From assembly GCA_001799045.1 (NCBI GenBank), contig MGRY01000088.1:5168-14677 (forward strand): 9,510 nucleotides of DNA. Direction: 5' to 3'. Under the pieces are notes generated by a model, which was given only the letters and a program-made list of their open reading frames with translations, was not told where the DNA came from and did no database searches. Position 1 is the stretch's first letter. Each line of letters begins with the position of its first letter. Origin of the DNA: Deltaproteobacteria bacterium RIFCSPLOWO2_02_56_12 (GTDB lineage: Bacteria > Desulfobacterota > Binatia > UBA9968). The position numbers and the translations under genes were made by a program. Shown one piece after another: positions 1-6,322 of the stretch.

Positions 1-36
1 AACTCGAAGGGCAGATGGGCCTTTTTCAGCGGCCTG

Positions 37-2160
37 CTAAACAAACAGCGGCGCCAGCACCAGCGTGATCGTGCTGAGGAGCTTGATCAGCACGTGAAGG
101 CTGGGGCCGGCGGTATCTTTAAAAGGATCACCAACCGTGTCCCCCACCACTGCTGCCTTGTGCGCATCGGACCCTTTGCCGCCGTATTGCCCGCTCTCGA
201 TGAATTTCTTCGCGTTGTCCCAGGCGCCGCCGCCGTTATTAAAAAAGGTGGCGACCAGGATTCCGGCGATGGTACCGACCATTAGAAACGCCGCAACCGC
301 CTCCGCCCCTACGCCAAAGAGACGGAAGATAACACCGACGGCGATGGGCATCCCTATGGCTATGAGACCGGGGAGAATCATCTCTTTCAAAGCTCCCACA
401 GTCACGATGTCCACACAGCGAGCGTAATTCGGTTTGGACGTGCCTTTGAGGATACCGGGGTTTTCCCGGAACTGTCTTCGGACTTCATTGATCACGTAGA
501 AAGCCGCCTTTCCTACCGCGCGGATCGCCAGACCGGAAAAGAGAAAGACCAGCATCGCGCCCAAAAGCCCGCCGACGAAAACCTCCGGCCTGGCGATATT
601 GACGGATTCCAGCTTGAGCCCGTAATGGGCCACTTCATCCAGATAGGCGGAAAAGAGCAGAAAGGCAGCCAATGCCGCAGAGCCAATCGCGTAACCCTTG
701 GTGAGGGCCTTGGTGGTATTCCCCACCGCGTCGAGGCGGTCGGTTTTTTTACGCACCTCCTCGGGCTGCTGGCTCATTTCGACGATGCCGCCGGCGTTGT
801 CCGTGATCGGGCCGAAGGTATCCATCGCCAGAATATAGGCCGCGGTCCCCAACATCCCCATCGTAGCGACCGCTGTTCCGAATAGACCGGCGTGGGGGAC
901 ACCGCTCATATTGCCGAGATAATAGGAGCCGATTATCGCGGCCGAGATGACGATGACCGGAATGGCGGTGCATTCCAGACCCACAGCAATTCCGGCGATA
1001 ATGTTGGTTGCCGGACCGGTTTGTGAGGCCTCGGCAATCGACCTGACGGGACGGTATTTATATTCGGTGTAGTACTGAGTAATGTACACGAACGCCTGAG
1101 CCATGGCGATTCCGACTACCCCGCAGAGAAAAAAGTAGAACCATGCGGAAGCGGCCTCGGGGTGAACCACGGGATCGACCGCAAGCAGCCATCGGGTAGC
1201 AACAAAAAAGCCCAGGATGGCAAGGATGCTGGTCACATAATAACCCCGGTTGAGAGCCGTCATGGGATCTCCCTTTTCTTCGGTCTTGACGATCATGATC
1301 CCGACGATGGAAGCGATCAATCCAAAGGCGCGGGCCACCAGAGGAAAGAGAATTCCCTGCAGCCCGAAATAGGAGAAGAGGCCCACCCCCAGGATCATGG
1401 CGCCGATATTTTCCGCGGCAGTGGACTCAAACAAGTCGGCGCCGCGGCCCGCGCAGTCTCCTACGTTGTCTCCGACAAGATCGGCGATGACCGCGGGGTT
1501 GCGCGGGTCGTCCTCAGGAATCCCCGCCTCCAATTTGCCCACGAGATCGGCCCCAACGTCCGCAGCCTTGGTGTAGATCCCTCCCCCGAGCTGGGCGAAG
1601 AGGGCGACAAACGAGGCGCCAAAAGCATATCCCACAATGGTGAAGGGGATCTTCTGCGGATCATATCCCATCGTCTCCAGCAGGGCATAAAGCCCGCCCA
1701 CCCCCAAAAGGCTCATCGCCACCACAAAGAGCCCGGAGACCGCCCCTCCTCGCAGGGCGATGCGCAAGCCTTGATTGAGGCTGGTCCGGACCGCCGAGGC
1801 GGTGCGGATATTGGCGCGGATCGACACCCACATACCGACATACCCGGCGATGACGGAACAGAGAGCTCCCAAAACAAAAGAGAATGTCGTCCAAAAAGCG
1901 AGTTCTAAAGGCGGCGCCGGATCCGCCGGATTAGACGAGCGCACAAAGCCGTACAGCACAAAGATCAATAGGGCCAAAAGCGCGGCCAACAGCAGAATGG
2001 TCTTGTTCTGCCGCGCCAGAAAGGCCTCCGCCCCCTCTTTGATAGCGTTGGAGATCTCCTGCATCTCTTTGGTCCCGCTGTCATGGCGTAAGACGTAGCG
2101 CGCCAAATAGACGGCAAATAATAAGGAACAAAAACTAATAGCTATGACAAATAAAATCAT
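37..2160 (-). CDS. hppA: Membrane-bound H+-translocating pyrophosphatase, K+-independent type
   Basis: An integral membrane pump that couples hydrolysis of cytoplasmic PPi to ion transport across the inner membrane. The 707 aa length and the many hydrophobic segments (for example residues 1-24, 54-73, 88-112 and 141-162, through to the C-terminus) fit the M-PPase family, which usually has 15-17 TM helices. The substrate-site signatures are intact: KAADVGADLVGKLE at about 198-211, an acidic PEDDPRNP stretch followed by DLVGDNVGD at 215-235, DNAKK at 648-652, and VVGDTVGDPFKDTAGPS at 671-687. The cation-specificity motif reads GNTTK (480-484). Lysine here is the known marker of K+-independent enzymes, which are H+ pumps; K+-dependent ones have alanine. 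The start is ATG. It lies 40 bases downstream of tatC on the same strand, so an operon is likely. No clear terminator is visible in the 36 bases after the stop. Family assignment is very secure; H+ specificity is inferred from the lysine. Confidence 0.97.
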   Translation of the reverse strand: MILFVIAISFCSLLFAVYLARYVLRHDSGTKEMQEISNAIKEGAEAFLARQNKTILLLAALLALLIFVLYGFVRSSNPADPAPPLELAFWTTFSFVLGALCSVIAGYVGMWVSIRANIRTASAVRTSLNQGLRIALRGGAVSGLFVVAMSLLGVGGLYALLETMGYDPQKIPFTIVGYAFGASFVALFAQLGGGIYTKAADVGADLVGKLEAGIPEDDPRNPAVIADLVGDNVGDCAGRGADLFESTAAENIGAMILGVGLFSYFGLQGILFPLVARAFGLIASIVGIMIVKTEEKGDPMTALNRGYYVTSILAILGFFVATRWLLAVDPVVHPEAASAWFYFFLCGVVGIAMAQAFVYITQYYTEYKYRPVRSIAEASQTGPATNIIAGIAVGLECTAIPVIVISAAIIGSYYLGNMSGVPHAGLFGTAVATMGMLGTAAYILAMDTFGPITDNAGGIVEMSQQPEEVRKKTDRLDAVGNTTKALTKGYAIGSAALAAFLLFSAYLDEVAHYGLKLESVNIARPEVFVGGLLGAMLVFLFSGLAIRAVGKAAFYVINEVRRQFRENPGILKGTSKPNYARCVDIVTVGALKEMILPGLIAIGMPIAVGVIFRLFGVGAEAVAAFLMVGTIAGILVATFFNNGGGAWDNAKKFIESGQYGGKGSDAHKAAVVGDTVGDPFKDTAGPSLHVLIKLLSTITLVLAPLFV

Positions 2161-2200
2161 GACGATCTACGATTCCTTTCCATCCTTTATGAGATTGTTT

Positions 2201-2929
2201 TCATTCTGCTTTGCGCCAGACGTAGGCCACTCCTATACTCAATAGATAAAGTATCGTCAATGGCACCGCGAGGAGAAGCTGGGAAGCAATGTCCGGGCCA
2301 GGCGTCAAGATGGCGGCCACAATGAAGATCACGATAATCGCATAGCGAAACGTGCGCCACATAAAACGGTAATCCCATATCCCCAAGCGAACCAGGAACA
2401 AAGTGAACAGCGGTAGCTCGAAGGTGATTCCAAAGGCCAGTACCATTCGCGAAAAAAAGGTAAAATACTCGCCGATGCGAATCTCGGGAGAGACATCCAG
2501 CGAACGGTATTGTTCTATGAAGTATTGGAAGGCAACGGGTAAGACCCCCCAGTAACAAAAGTAGGCCCCCGCGATAAAGAAAAAAGAGGTGAAAAGCACA
2601 AAGGGAATAACAAGTTTTTTTTCACTCTCGTTCAGACCCGGCGCGATAAAACGCCAGATCTGGTAAAAAATAACCGGGCTGGCGAGAAAGACGCCCGCCA
2701 CCAGGGCGACTTTCATCTCGAAAAAGAACGCCTCTGTTACTCCGGTGCCAATCAAACTTTCTCCCGGCTGAAGGCCCCGCTTCAATGGCGCAATCATAAA
2801 GGCCACAATACGGTCGGAAAAAAAGAAACACGAGAAAGATGCTAACACGACCGCCGCAAAGGACTTGATGAGACCCCAGCGGAACTCTTCCAAGTGCTCG
2901 GTAAAGGTCATGGTGGGATCTCTCCACAT
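2201..2929 (-). CDS. tatC: Sec-independent (twin-arginine) protein translocase subunit TatC
   Basis: The core receptor of the Tat system in the inner membrane; it binds twin-arginine signal peptides and, with TatA-type proteins, moves folded proteins using the proton-motive force. The 242 aa product has about six hydrophobic segments. The cytoplasmic N-terminal signature HLEEFR is at 12-17, the first periplasmic loop has PVIFYQIWRFIAPGL (85-99), and F94 and E103 match the conserved signal-peptide-binding Phe and Glu of E. coli TatC. TPGPDIASQ (209-217) is the usual late-family motif. I chose the ATG at 2929 because AGGAG (2937-2941) lies 7 bases before it. An in-frame TTG at 2953 would add eight residues (250 aa) but has only a distant purine stretch. 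It follows a strong terminator (2977-3012) and precedes hppA by 40 bases. No tatA or tatB is in the window. Confidence 0.95.
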   Translation of the reverse strand: MWRDPTMTFTEHLEEFRWGLIKSFAAVVLASFSCFFFSDRIVAFMIAPLKRGLQPGESLIGTGVTEAFFFEMKVALVAGVFLASPVIFYQIWRFIAPGLNESEKKLVIPFVLFTSFFFIAGAYFCYWGVLPVAFQYFIEQYRSLDVSPEIRIGEYFTFFSRMVLAFGITFELPLFTLFLVRLGIWDYRFMWRTFRYAIIVIFIVAAILTPGPDIASQLLLAVPLTILYLLSIGVAYVWRKAE

Positions 2930-2976
2930 GGCACCGCTCCTGTCGGCTGACAAAAACCCAGTAGTTTCCTGATTGC

Positions 2977-3012
2977 AAAAAAAGGGGAAGGTTGATTACC
3001 CTTCCCCTTTTT
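2977..3012 (-). terminator. Strong Rho-independent terminator after the small lipoprotein gene
   Basis: A perfect 13-bp inverted repeat (2979-2991 with 3000-3012) encloses an 8-base loop. Read on the minus strand it is a hairpin with a GGGGAAGG core followed by a run of seven T residues (complement of 2977-2983). It lies 35 bases after the lipoprotein stop codon and 47 bases before the tatC start, so it separates the two transcription units. The A/T flanks are symmetric, so weak plus-strand termination is also possible, though no gene needs it there. Confidence 0.9.
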
Positions 3013-3047
3013 CGGACTGCTCAAACCGGAGTAAGGCGATTCCACCC

Positions 3048-3308
3048 TTACTTGGTTTTTGCTCCCTCTGCTTTTTTCTCCGCCGGCTTGGTCTCAGCCG
3101 GAGCCGCTGGCGCCGCCTCACCACCTGCAGGAGCAGGGGCTACCGCACCAGGCTCACCAGGCGCGCCGCCCGCCGGAGCCGCTGGCGCCGCTGGCGCAGG
3201 GGCCGGTGGAGGCGGAGCTGGTTCTTCCTTCTTACCGCAACCGGCAACCGCTAGAGTCAAAGCAAAGAAGGCCACACCCGACCACAAAACGAGTCTCTTT
3301 CCAATCAT
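3048..3308 (-). CDS. Small Pro/Ala-rich lipoprotein with lysine C-terminus
   Basis: A predicted 86 aa lipoprotein of unknown function. Residues 1-23 form a type II signal peptide: basic MIGKR, a hydrophobic core, then AVAG before Cys24. Position +2 is Gly, not Asp, so by the E. coli Lol rule it would go to the outer membrane. The mature 63 residues begin with a charged GKKEE, continue as a low-complexity Pro/Ala/Gly stalk (about 30-71), and end in a Lys/Glu-rich tail finishing with lysine. No folded domain is visible. The ATG is preceded by a near-perfect Shine-Dalgarno, AAGGAGGT (3314-3321), 5 bases away, suggesting high expression. It lies 97 bases after the PBP1A gene on the same strand and is followed by its own terminator. 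Compositional bias makes homology unreliable; I believe the gene is real because of the signal peptide, ribosome site and terminator together. A wall-spanning or wall-anchored tether is a guess. Confidence 0.82.
   Translation of the reverse strand: MIGKRLVLWSGVAFFALTLAVAGCGKKEEPAPPPPAPAPAAPAAPAGGAPGEPGAVAPAPAGGEAAPAAPAETKPAEKKAEGAKTK
3097..3191. repeat. 20-bp exact direct repeat within the lipoprotein gene
   Basis: The same 20 bases (starting GCCGGAGCCGCTGG) occur at 3097-3116 and 3172-3191. The offset is 75 bases, exactly 25 codons, so both copies are in frame and encode the same Ala/Pro block. This indicates internal duplication in the Pro/Ala stalk, the kind of repeat that can expand or contract by slippage without breaking the frame. 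Confidence 0.85.
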
Positions 3309-3356
3309 GATTCACCTCCTTTCGCACATCGAAGACTCTTCAACAAAACATATTTT

Positions 3357-3384
3357 TTATTACACAACCGCATCGGACTTGCAA
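3357..3384 (-). promoter_or_regulatory. Candidate sigma-70-type promoter for the small lipoprotein
   Basis: On the minus strand a TTGCAA (3379-3384) is followed after 16 bases by TAATAA (3357-3362), within an A/T-rich stretch that contrasts with the GC-rich surroundings. It sits about 50 bases before the lipoprotein start. The -35 is a fair match and the -10 is poor, so this is only a candidate; read-through from the upstream PBP gene is the alternative, and no terminator is seen between them. Confidence 0.3.
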
Positions 3385-3405
3385 GGGGGAGCAAGAGGGT
3401 AGGGG

Positions 3406-5496
3406 TCACGATCCGGGCACGGCCGTCCCGCCAGGAGAATCCTGGTCGGGATCCGTTTTCCCCCGGGTAAGAACCGGATCTGATCCTCGCGCTTTTCCGG
3501 CTGCTGGAGGGGTTATCTTGGATCCGCTGACAACCGGGATTTTTGTCAGCGGGGAACTCTCGAAAACAGGGAGCGGATAGCCGCCGTCTCTGAGATTGAC
3601 CTCTAGCCAGTCGATTCCATCCGGGACCGGAAAATCCGGAGATCCGGTCCCTTGACCCGCCTCGGTCATAAAAGAGAGCCATATCGGCAATGCGGTCCTT
3701 GCACCCGTCTCCTTGTCTCCCACGGGTCGATGGTCATCGTATCCAACCCAGACCCCGGCGATGAGATCGGAGGTATAACCAATAAACCAGCCGTCACGGT
3801 ATTCACTTGTCGTCCCGGTCTTGCCGGCGACATACCGGCCTAGCTTGCCCGCCGCCCTTCCCGTCCCGCTCCGGATCACATTCTTCAGCATATCCGTCAC
3901 CACATAGGAGACCTCCGGCGAGAGAACCCGCTTCAGATTCGGACCATTCTCCTCCAGCGCCCTCCCATCGCGGTCCGTCACCTTGGTGATAAATAATGGT
4001 TCCGCCAGTAGACCGCCGTTGGCGAACACCGCATAAGCCCGAACCAGTTCGATAACCGAGACAGAAGAAGAGCCCAGGGCGAGGGATAGGTTTTTCTCCA
4101 AGGGAGACTCTATCCCCAGCTTCCGCGCCTGCCGTATGACCCGCTCCAATCCAATGCGATCCGCCAAACGAACCGCCACGCTGTTCAAAGAATGGGCCAA
4201 GGCGCTGCGGAGCGTAACGGGTCCAAAAAATCGATTTCCATAATTCTGCGGCCGCCAGTATTTGCCCGGCGCCATGCGGAAGCTAAGCGGCCCATCCCGA
4301 ACGACCGATAGCTCCGATAAGCCACTCTCCAGCGCGGCCGAATAGATAATCGGCTTAAAGGCGCTTCCCGGCTGACGTTTGGCCTGCAACGCGCGATTGT
4401 ATTCGCTGAGGGAGAAATCGTGCCCTCCTACGAGCGCCCGGACCGACCCCGTTTGGGGATCCAACGCGAGCAGCGCGCCTTCAACCTCACCTTTGCCTGG
4501 GTCACCCGGGCCGGCTTTTTTCCTTATCCTCAGGCGGATCTCATCCAACCCCTCGCGCACGGTCTTCATGGCCGCCATCTGAAGCGCGGTATCCAGAGAA
4601 GTATAAATGTGCAGGCCGCCTTGAAGGAGAGGATCAAAGCCGTATCTATCCCCGATGGTCTGACGGACGTATTCCACGAAGTGGGGAGCGATTTGTGAAT
4701 TGAGGACCGGGGCCGGAGTCAATCGGATAGAGGTATCGAGAGCTTCGCGATAAGCCGCCTCGGTAATAAAACTCTCCTGGTACATTCTCTTGAGAACATA
4801 GCGCTGCCTTTCCATCGCCGCGAAGAAGTCCCGGTAAGGGGAGCCCCGGCTCGGCGAACGGGGAAGGCCCGCAAGCAACGCGGCTTCCCCCAAACTGAGC
4901 TGATCCACTCCCTTGCCGAAGTAATCCCTACTCGCCGCCTCTACGCCGTAATTGCCGTGGCCGAAATAGACTTGGTTCAGATAGAGGTAGAGAATCTCCT
5001 CTTTCGTATGATTCCGTTCCACACGAAAAGCCAGGATCGCCTCACGGATCTTGCGTTTCAGCGTCCTCTCCGGTGTCAGAAAGAAACCGCGCACGAGCTG
5101 CTGGGTCAACGTACTTCCGCCTTCGCGAATCTCCCCCCTTTTGAGGTTGGAGAAAACCGCCCTCAGAATGGCAAACCCGTCCACTCCTTTGTGCTTAAAG
5201 AAGCGGGCATCCTCTGCGGCAAGAAATGCCTGGATGACCTGAGCCGGAACCTGATCTAAAGGAACAACCACTCTCCTCTGGTGATAGAATTCGCCGATGG
5301 GATGACCTTGGACATCATAAACCGTGCTGACCACCGGTGGTTGATATGCGGATGTGAGATCCAAACGACCGGGAAGGTCGTGGCCGTAATAATAAAACAA
5401 TCCACCGGCCCCGATGACACCCAAAACGAAAAAACCGGCAATGCTCCAGAGGATCAGCTTAAAAACAACCAATCTCGGGCCTTTCGATTCTCTCAT
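3406..5496 (-). CDS. Class A penicillin-binding protein (PBP1A-like glycosyltransferase/transpeptidase)
   Basis: A bifunctional peptidoglycan synthase anchored in the inner membrane with its bulk in the periplasm; it polymerises lipid II and cross-links the stem peptides. Positions here count from the upstream GTG at 5508 (700 aa). One TM helix spans about 16-40. The GT51 domain (about 65-235) has EDARFFKHKG with catalytic Glu99, GGSTLTQQL (130-138), the KIREAILA segment, and NQVYFGHGNYGVEAA. The transpeptidase domain (about 345-590) has all three motifs: SAFK with nucleophile Ser382, SLN (440-442) and KTGT (563-566). The linker between domains is shorter than in E. coli PBP1A (about 850 aa). 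The last 40 residues are a Pro/Gly-rich, probably disordered tail. I prefer the ATG at 5496 (696 aa) because GGA lies 7 bases before it; the GTG at 5508 lacks any ribosome site. The small lipoprotein follows on the same strand. Confidence 0.95.
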   Translation of the reverse strand: MRESKGPRLVVFKLILWSIAGFFVLGVIGAGGLFYYYGHDLPGRLDLTSAYQPPVVSTVYDVQGHPIGEFYHQRRVVVPLDQVPAQVIQAFLAAEDARFFKHKGVDGFAILRAVFSNLKRGEIREGGSTLTQQLVRGFFLTPERTLKRKIREAILAFRVERNHTKEEILYLYLNQVYFGHGNYGVEAASRDYFGKGVDQLSLGEAALLAGLPRSPSRGSPYRDFFAAMERQRYVLKRMYQESFITEAAYREALDTSIRLTPAPVLNSQIAPHFVEYVRQTIGDRYGFDPLLQGGLHIYTSLDTALQMAAMKTVREGLDEIRLRIRKKAGPGDPGKGEVEGALLALDPQTGSVRALVGGHDFSLSEYNRALQAKRQPGSAFKPIIYSAALESGLSELSVVRDGPLSFRMAPGKYWRPQNYGNRFFGPVTLRSALAHSLNSVAVRLADRIGLERVIRQARKLGIESPLEKNLSLALGSSSVSVIELVRAYAVFANGGLLAEPLFITKVTDRDGRALEENGPNLKRVLSPEVSYVVTDMLKNVIRSGTGRAAGKLGRYVAGKTGTTSEYRDGWFIGYTSDLIAGVWVGYDDHRPVGDKETGARTALPIWLSFMTEAGQGTGSPDFPVPDGIDWLEVNLRDGGYPLPVFESSPLTKIPVVSGSKITPPAAGKARGSDPVLTRGKTDPDQDSPGGTAVPGS

Positions 5497-5506
5497 TATC
5501 TTTTCC

Positions 5507-5518
5507 ACGATCGATCGT
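5507..5518. repeat. 12-bp perfect palindrome at the PBP1A start
   Basis: ACGATCGATCGT is fully self-complementary and overlaps the alternative GTG start of the PBP gene, just upstream of the preferred ATG. It could be a dimer-binding operator or simply chance. It also holds two of the three GATC sites that lie within about 60 bases here. Confidence 0.35.
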
Positions 5519-5680
5519 CATTCTATCAGAAGGAAGAAAAAACTTCTAAGCAGCCCAACTGCCGATCAAATTTATGACAAACTGGAAAAAAAAGACTCAA
5601 GAGAGGAAAATTCCGACAGAAATCTTTTCCTAATAACCGATTCATTCTGAGACAAATAAAAGCCCGAAACTCACAAAAAC

Positions 5681-5700
5681 TGTGTATAAGCTGTTGATAA
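5681..5700 (+). promoter_or_regulatory. Pair of DnaA-box-like 9-mers
   Basis: TGTGTATAA (5681-5689) is an exact match to TGTGNATAA, the reverse complement of the E. coli DnaA box TTATNCACA. Two bases further on, TGTTGATAA (5692-5700) differs at one position. They have the same orientation with an 11-base offset, about one helical turn. They may be a DnaA-regulated control site or part of a larger cluster, but two boxes alone do not define an origin. Confidence 0.4.
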
Positions 5701-5868
5701 GTCACCGAGGGACTAAATCATAGCCCTAAAAATCGCTTAGGCCAGCGGATTGCCCAAATTGTCAGCACAAAAAACATCACGAGATAAGCCACTTAGGGAG
5801 ATTTTACTTAAAGCTGCCTGCCCATAAAGGGCCCTATTTCGCGCCTGATATGGCGGACCGGGCTGTGG

Positions 5869-5874
5869 TAAAAT
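5869..5874 (+). promoter_or_regulatory. Candidate -10 element (TAAAAT) upstream of rpsT
   Basis: TAAAAT follows TGTGG and would start a transcript with an rpsT leader of about 80 bases. The expected -35 position (around 5846-5851) reads only TGATAT, a weak match. It is an alternative to the pair nearer the gene, and both could be used. Confidence 0.3.
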
Positions 5875-5902
5875 AGAAATCCTCCCAACCTCTTCGATTG
5901 CA

Positions 5903-5931
5903 TTGACTCCTTAAATGGCAAATGGTAAAAA
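5903..5931 (+). promoter_or_regulatory. Candidate sigma-70-type promoter for rpsT
   Basis: TTGACT (5903-5908) matches the -35 consensus at five of six bases and is followed by a 17-base spacer and TAAAAA (5926-5931). Transcription would begin near 5938, leaving a very short leader that just includes the Shine-Dalgarno. The good -35 and ideal spacing favour it; the -10 is only moderate. Confidence 0.4.
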
Positions 5932-5959
5932 AGAGAAACTAATCCTCAGGAGGTAATCC

Positions 5960-6232
5960 TTGGCTGTTCATCCATCGGTAATCAAACGACACCGTCAGAG
6001 CTTAAAGAGAAGGGTAAAAAATCAGGAGATCAAATCCAAAATAAGGACCCTAATCAAAAAGGTCAGACAGACAATCGAGCTTCAGGACCGAAACGGCGCC
6101 TCCGTTCAACTGAAAGAGGTCAACAGGGCCCTGGGTAAAGCGGTGAGTCGAGGAATCTTTAAGCCTAACACCGCCTCACGCTGGATGTCTCGTTTAACAC
6201 GATCCGCCCATAGAATAGCCGCTACCCAATAA
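5960..6232 (+). CDS. rpsT: Small ribosomal subunit protein S20 (bS20)
   Basis: A primary 16S rRNA-binding protein of the 30S subunit. The 90 aa product (E. coli S20 is 87) is strongly basic and alpha-helical in character, with the family pattern throughout: an N-terminal HPSVIKRHRQSLKRR block (4-18), KSKIRTLIKKVR (25-36), and the C-terminal GIFKPNTASRWMSRL block with the conserved Lys-Asn-Thr-Ala type turn. The start is TTG at 5960, fixed by a strong AGGAGGT (5948-5954) ending 5 bases before it and by the family N-terminus Met-Ala-x-His. E. coli rpsT also uses a UUG start, where it contributes to autogenous control by S20. It is the only plus-strand gene, divergent from PBP1A and convergent with lptE (88 bases between the stops). 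No canonical U-tract terminator follows; the heptamer inverted repeat at 6252-6318 may serve. Confidence 0.96.
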   Translation: MAVHPSVIKRHRQSLKRRVKNQEIKSKIRTLIKKVRQTIELQDRNGASVQLKEVNRALGKAVSRGIFKPNTASRWMSRLTRSAHRIAATQ

Positions 6233-6251
6233 CCCAAGCCTCGTCCCCACC

Positions 6252-6322
6252 AGCCATCAGCGAATCAGCCTTCAGCTTCTGCTTTCGCCTGAGAGCTAAC
6301 TGCTGATTGCTGACTGCTACCT
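6252..6322. repeat. Heptamer-period inverted repeat at the rpsT/lptE convergent junction
   Basis: The right arm is a run of seven-base units: GCTAACT, GCTGATT, GCTGACT, GCTACCT (6295-6322). The left arm is the complementary type: AGCCATC, AGCGAATC (one extra base), AGCCTTC, AGCTTCT (6252-6280). TCAGCGAATCAGC (6257-6269) pairs with GCTGATTGCTGA (6302-6313) with one bulged G, and outer AGC/GCT adds three pairs across a mismatch, so a long hairpin is possible. Neither side has a T-tract, so it is not a classic intrinsic terminator. It abuts and slightly overlaps the lptE stop codon. Confidence 0.7.

Larger units (their letters stand above)
5519..5959. other. Divergent intergenic region between PBP1A and rpsT
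   Basis: About 440 bases with no credible gene on either strand, clearly richer in A/T than the flanking genes, especially 5525-5700. It must hold the promoters for the divergent PBP gene (minus) and rpsT (plus). Visible elements are a weak minus-strand pair, TTGAGT (5595-5600) and CATAAA (5571-5576) 18 bases apart; two adjacent DnaA-box-like 9-mers (5681-5700); a small imperfect hairpin 5709-5726 (GGG-A-CTA with TAG-CCC); a 4-bp GCCC/GGGC hairpin at 5820-5832; and candidate rpsT promoters nearer the gene. No tRNA or recognisable small RNA was found. Confidence 0.7.

Noticed and set aside
1..36. A terminator after hppA
   Set aside because: GGCC blocks can pair over a short stem, but there is no T-tract on the minus strand before the window ends.
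1162..1908. 248-codon open frame on the plus strand
   Set aside because: It lies entirely antisense to hppA, whose product has all M-PPase motifs. The translation is His/Gly/Asp-rich with no family resemblance, as expected of a shadow frame.
2992..3402. 136-codon open frame antisense to the small lipoprotein
   Set aside because: GC-rich Pro/Ala codons read as Ala/Gly on the other strand, which keeps several frames open. Only the minus-strand frame has a signal peptide, a strong Shine-Dalgarno and a terminator.
5519..5959. A small RNA or riboswitch gene in the large intergenic region
   Set aside because: Only short weak hairpins (5709-5726, 5820-5832) are visible. No tRNA, tmRNA, 6S-like or known riboswitch core was recognised, and no terminator lies within the region.
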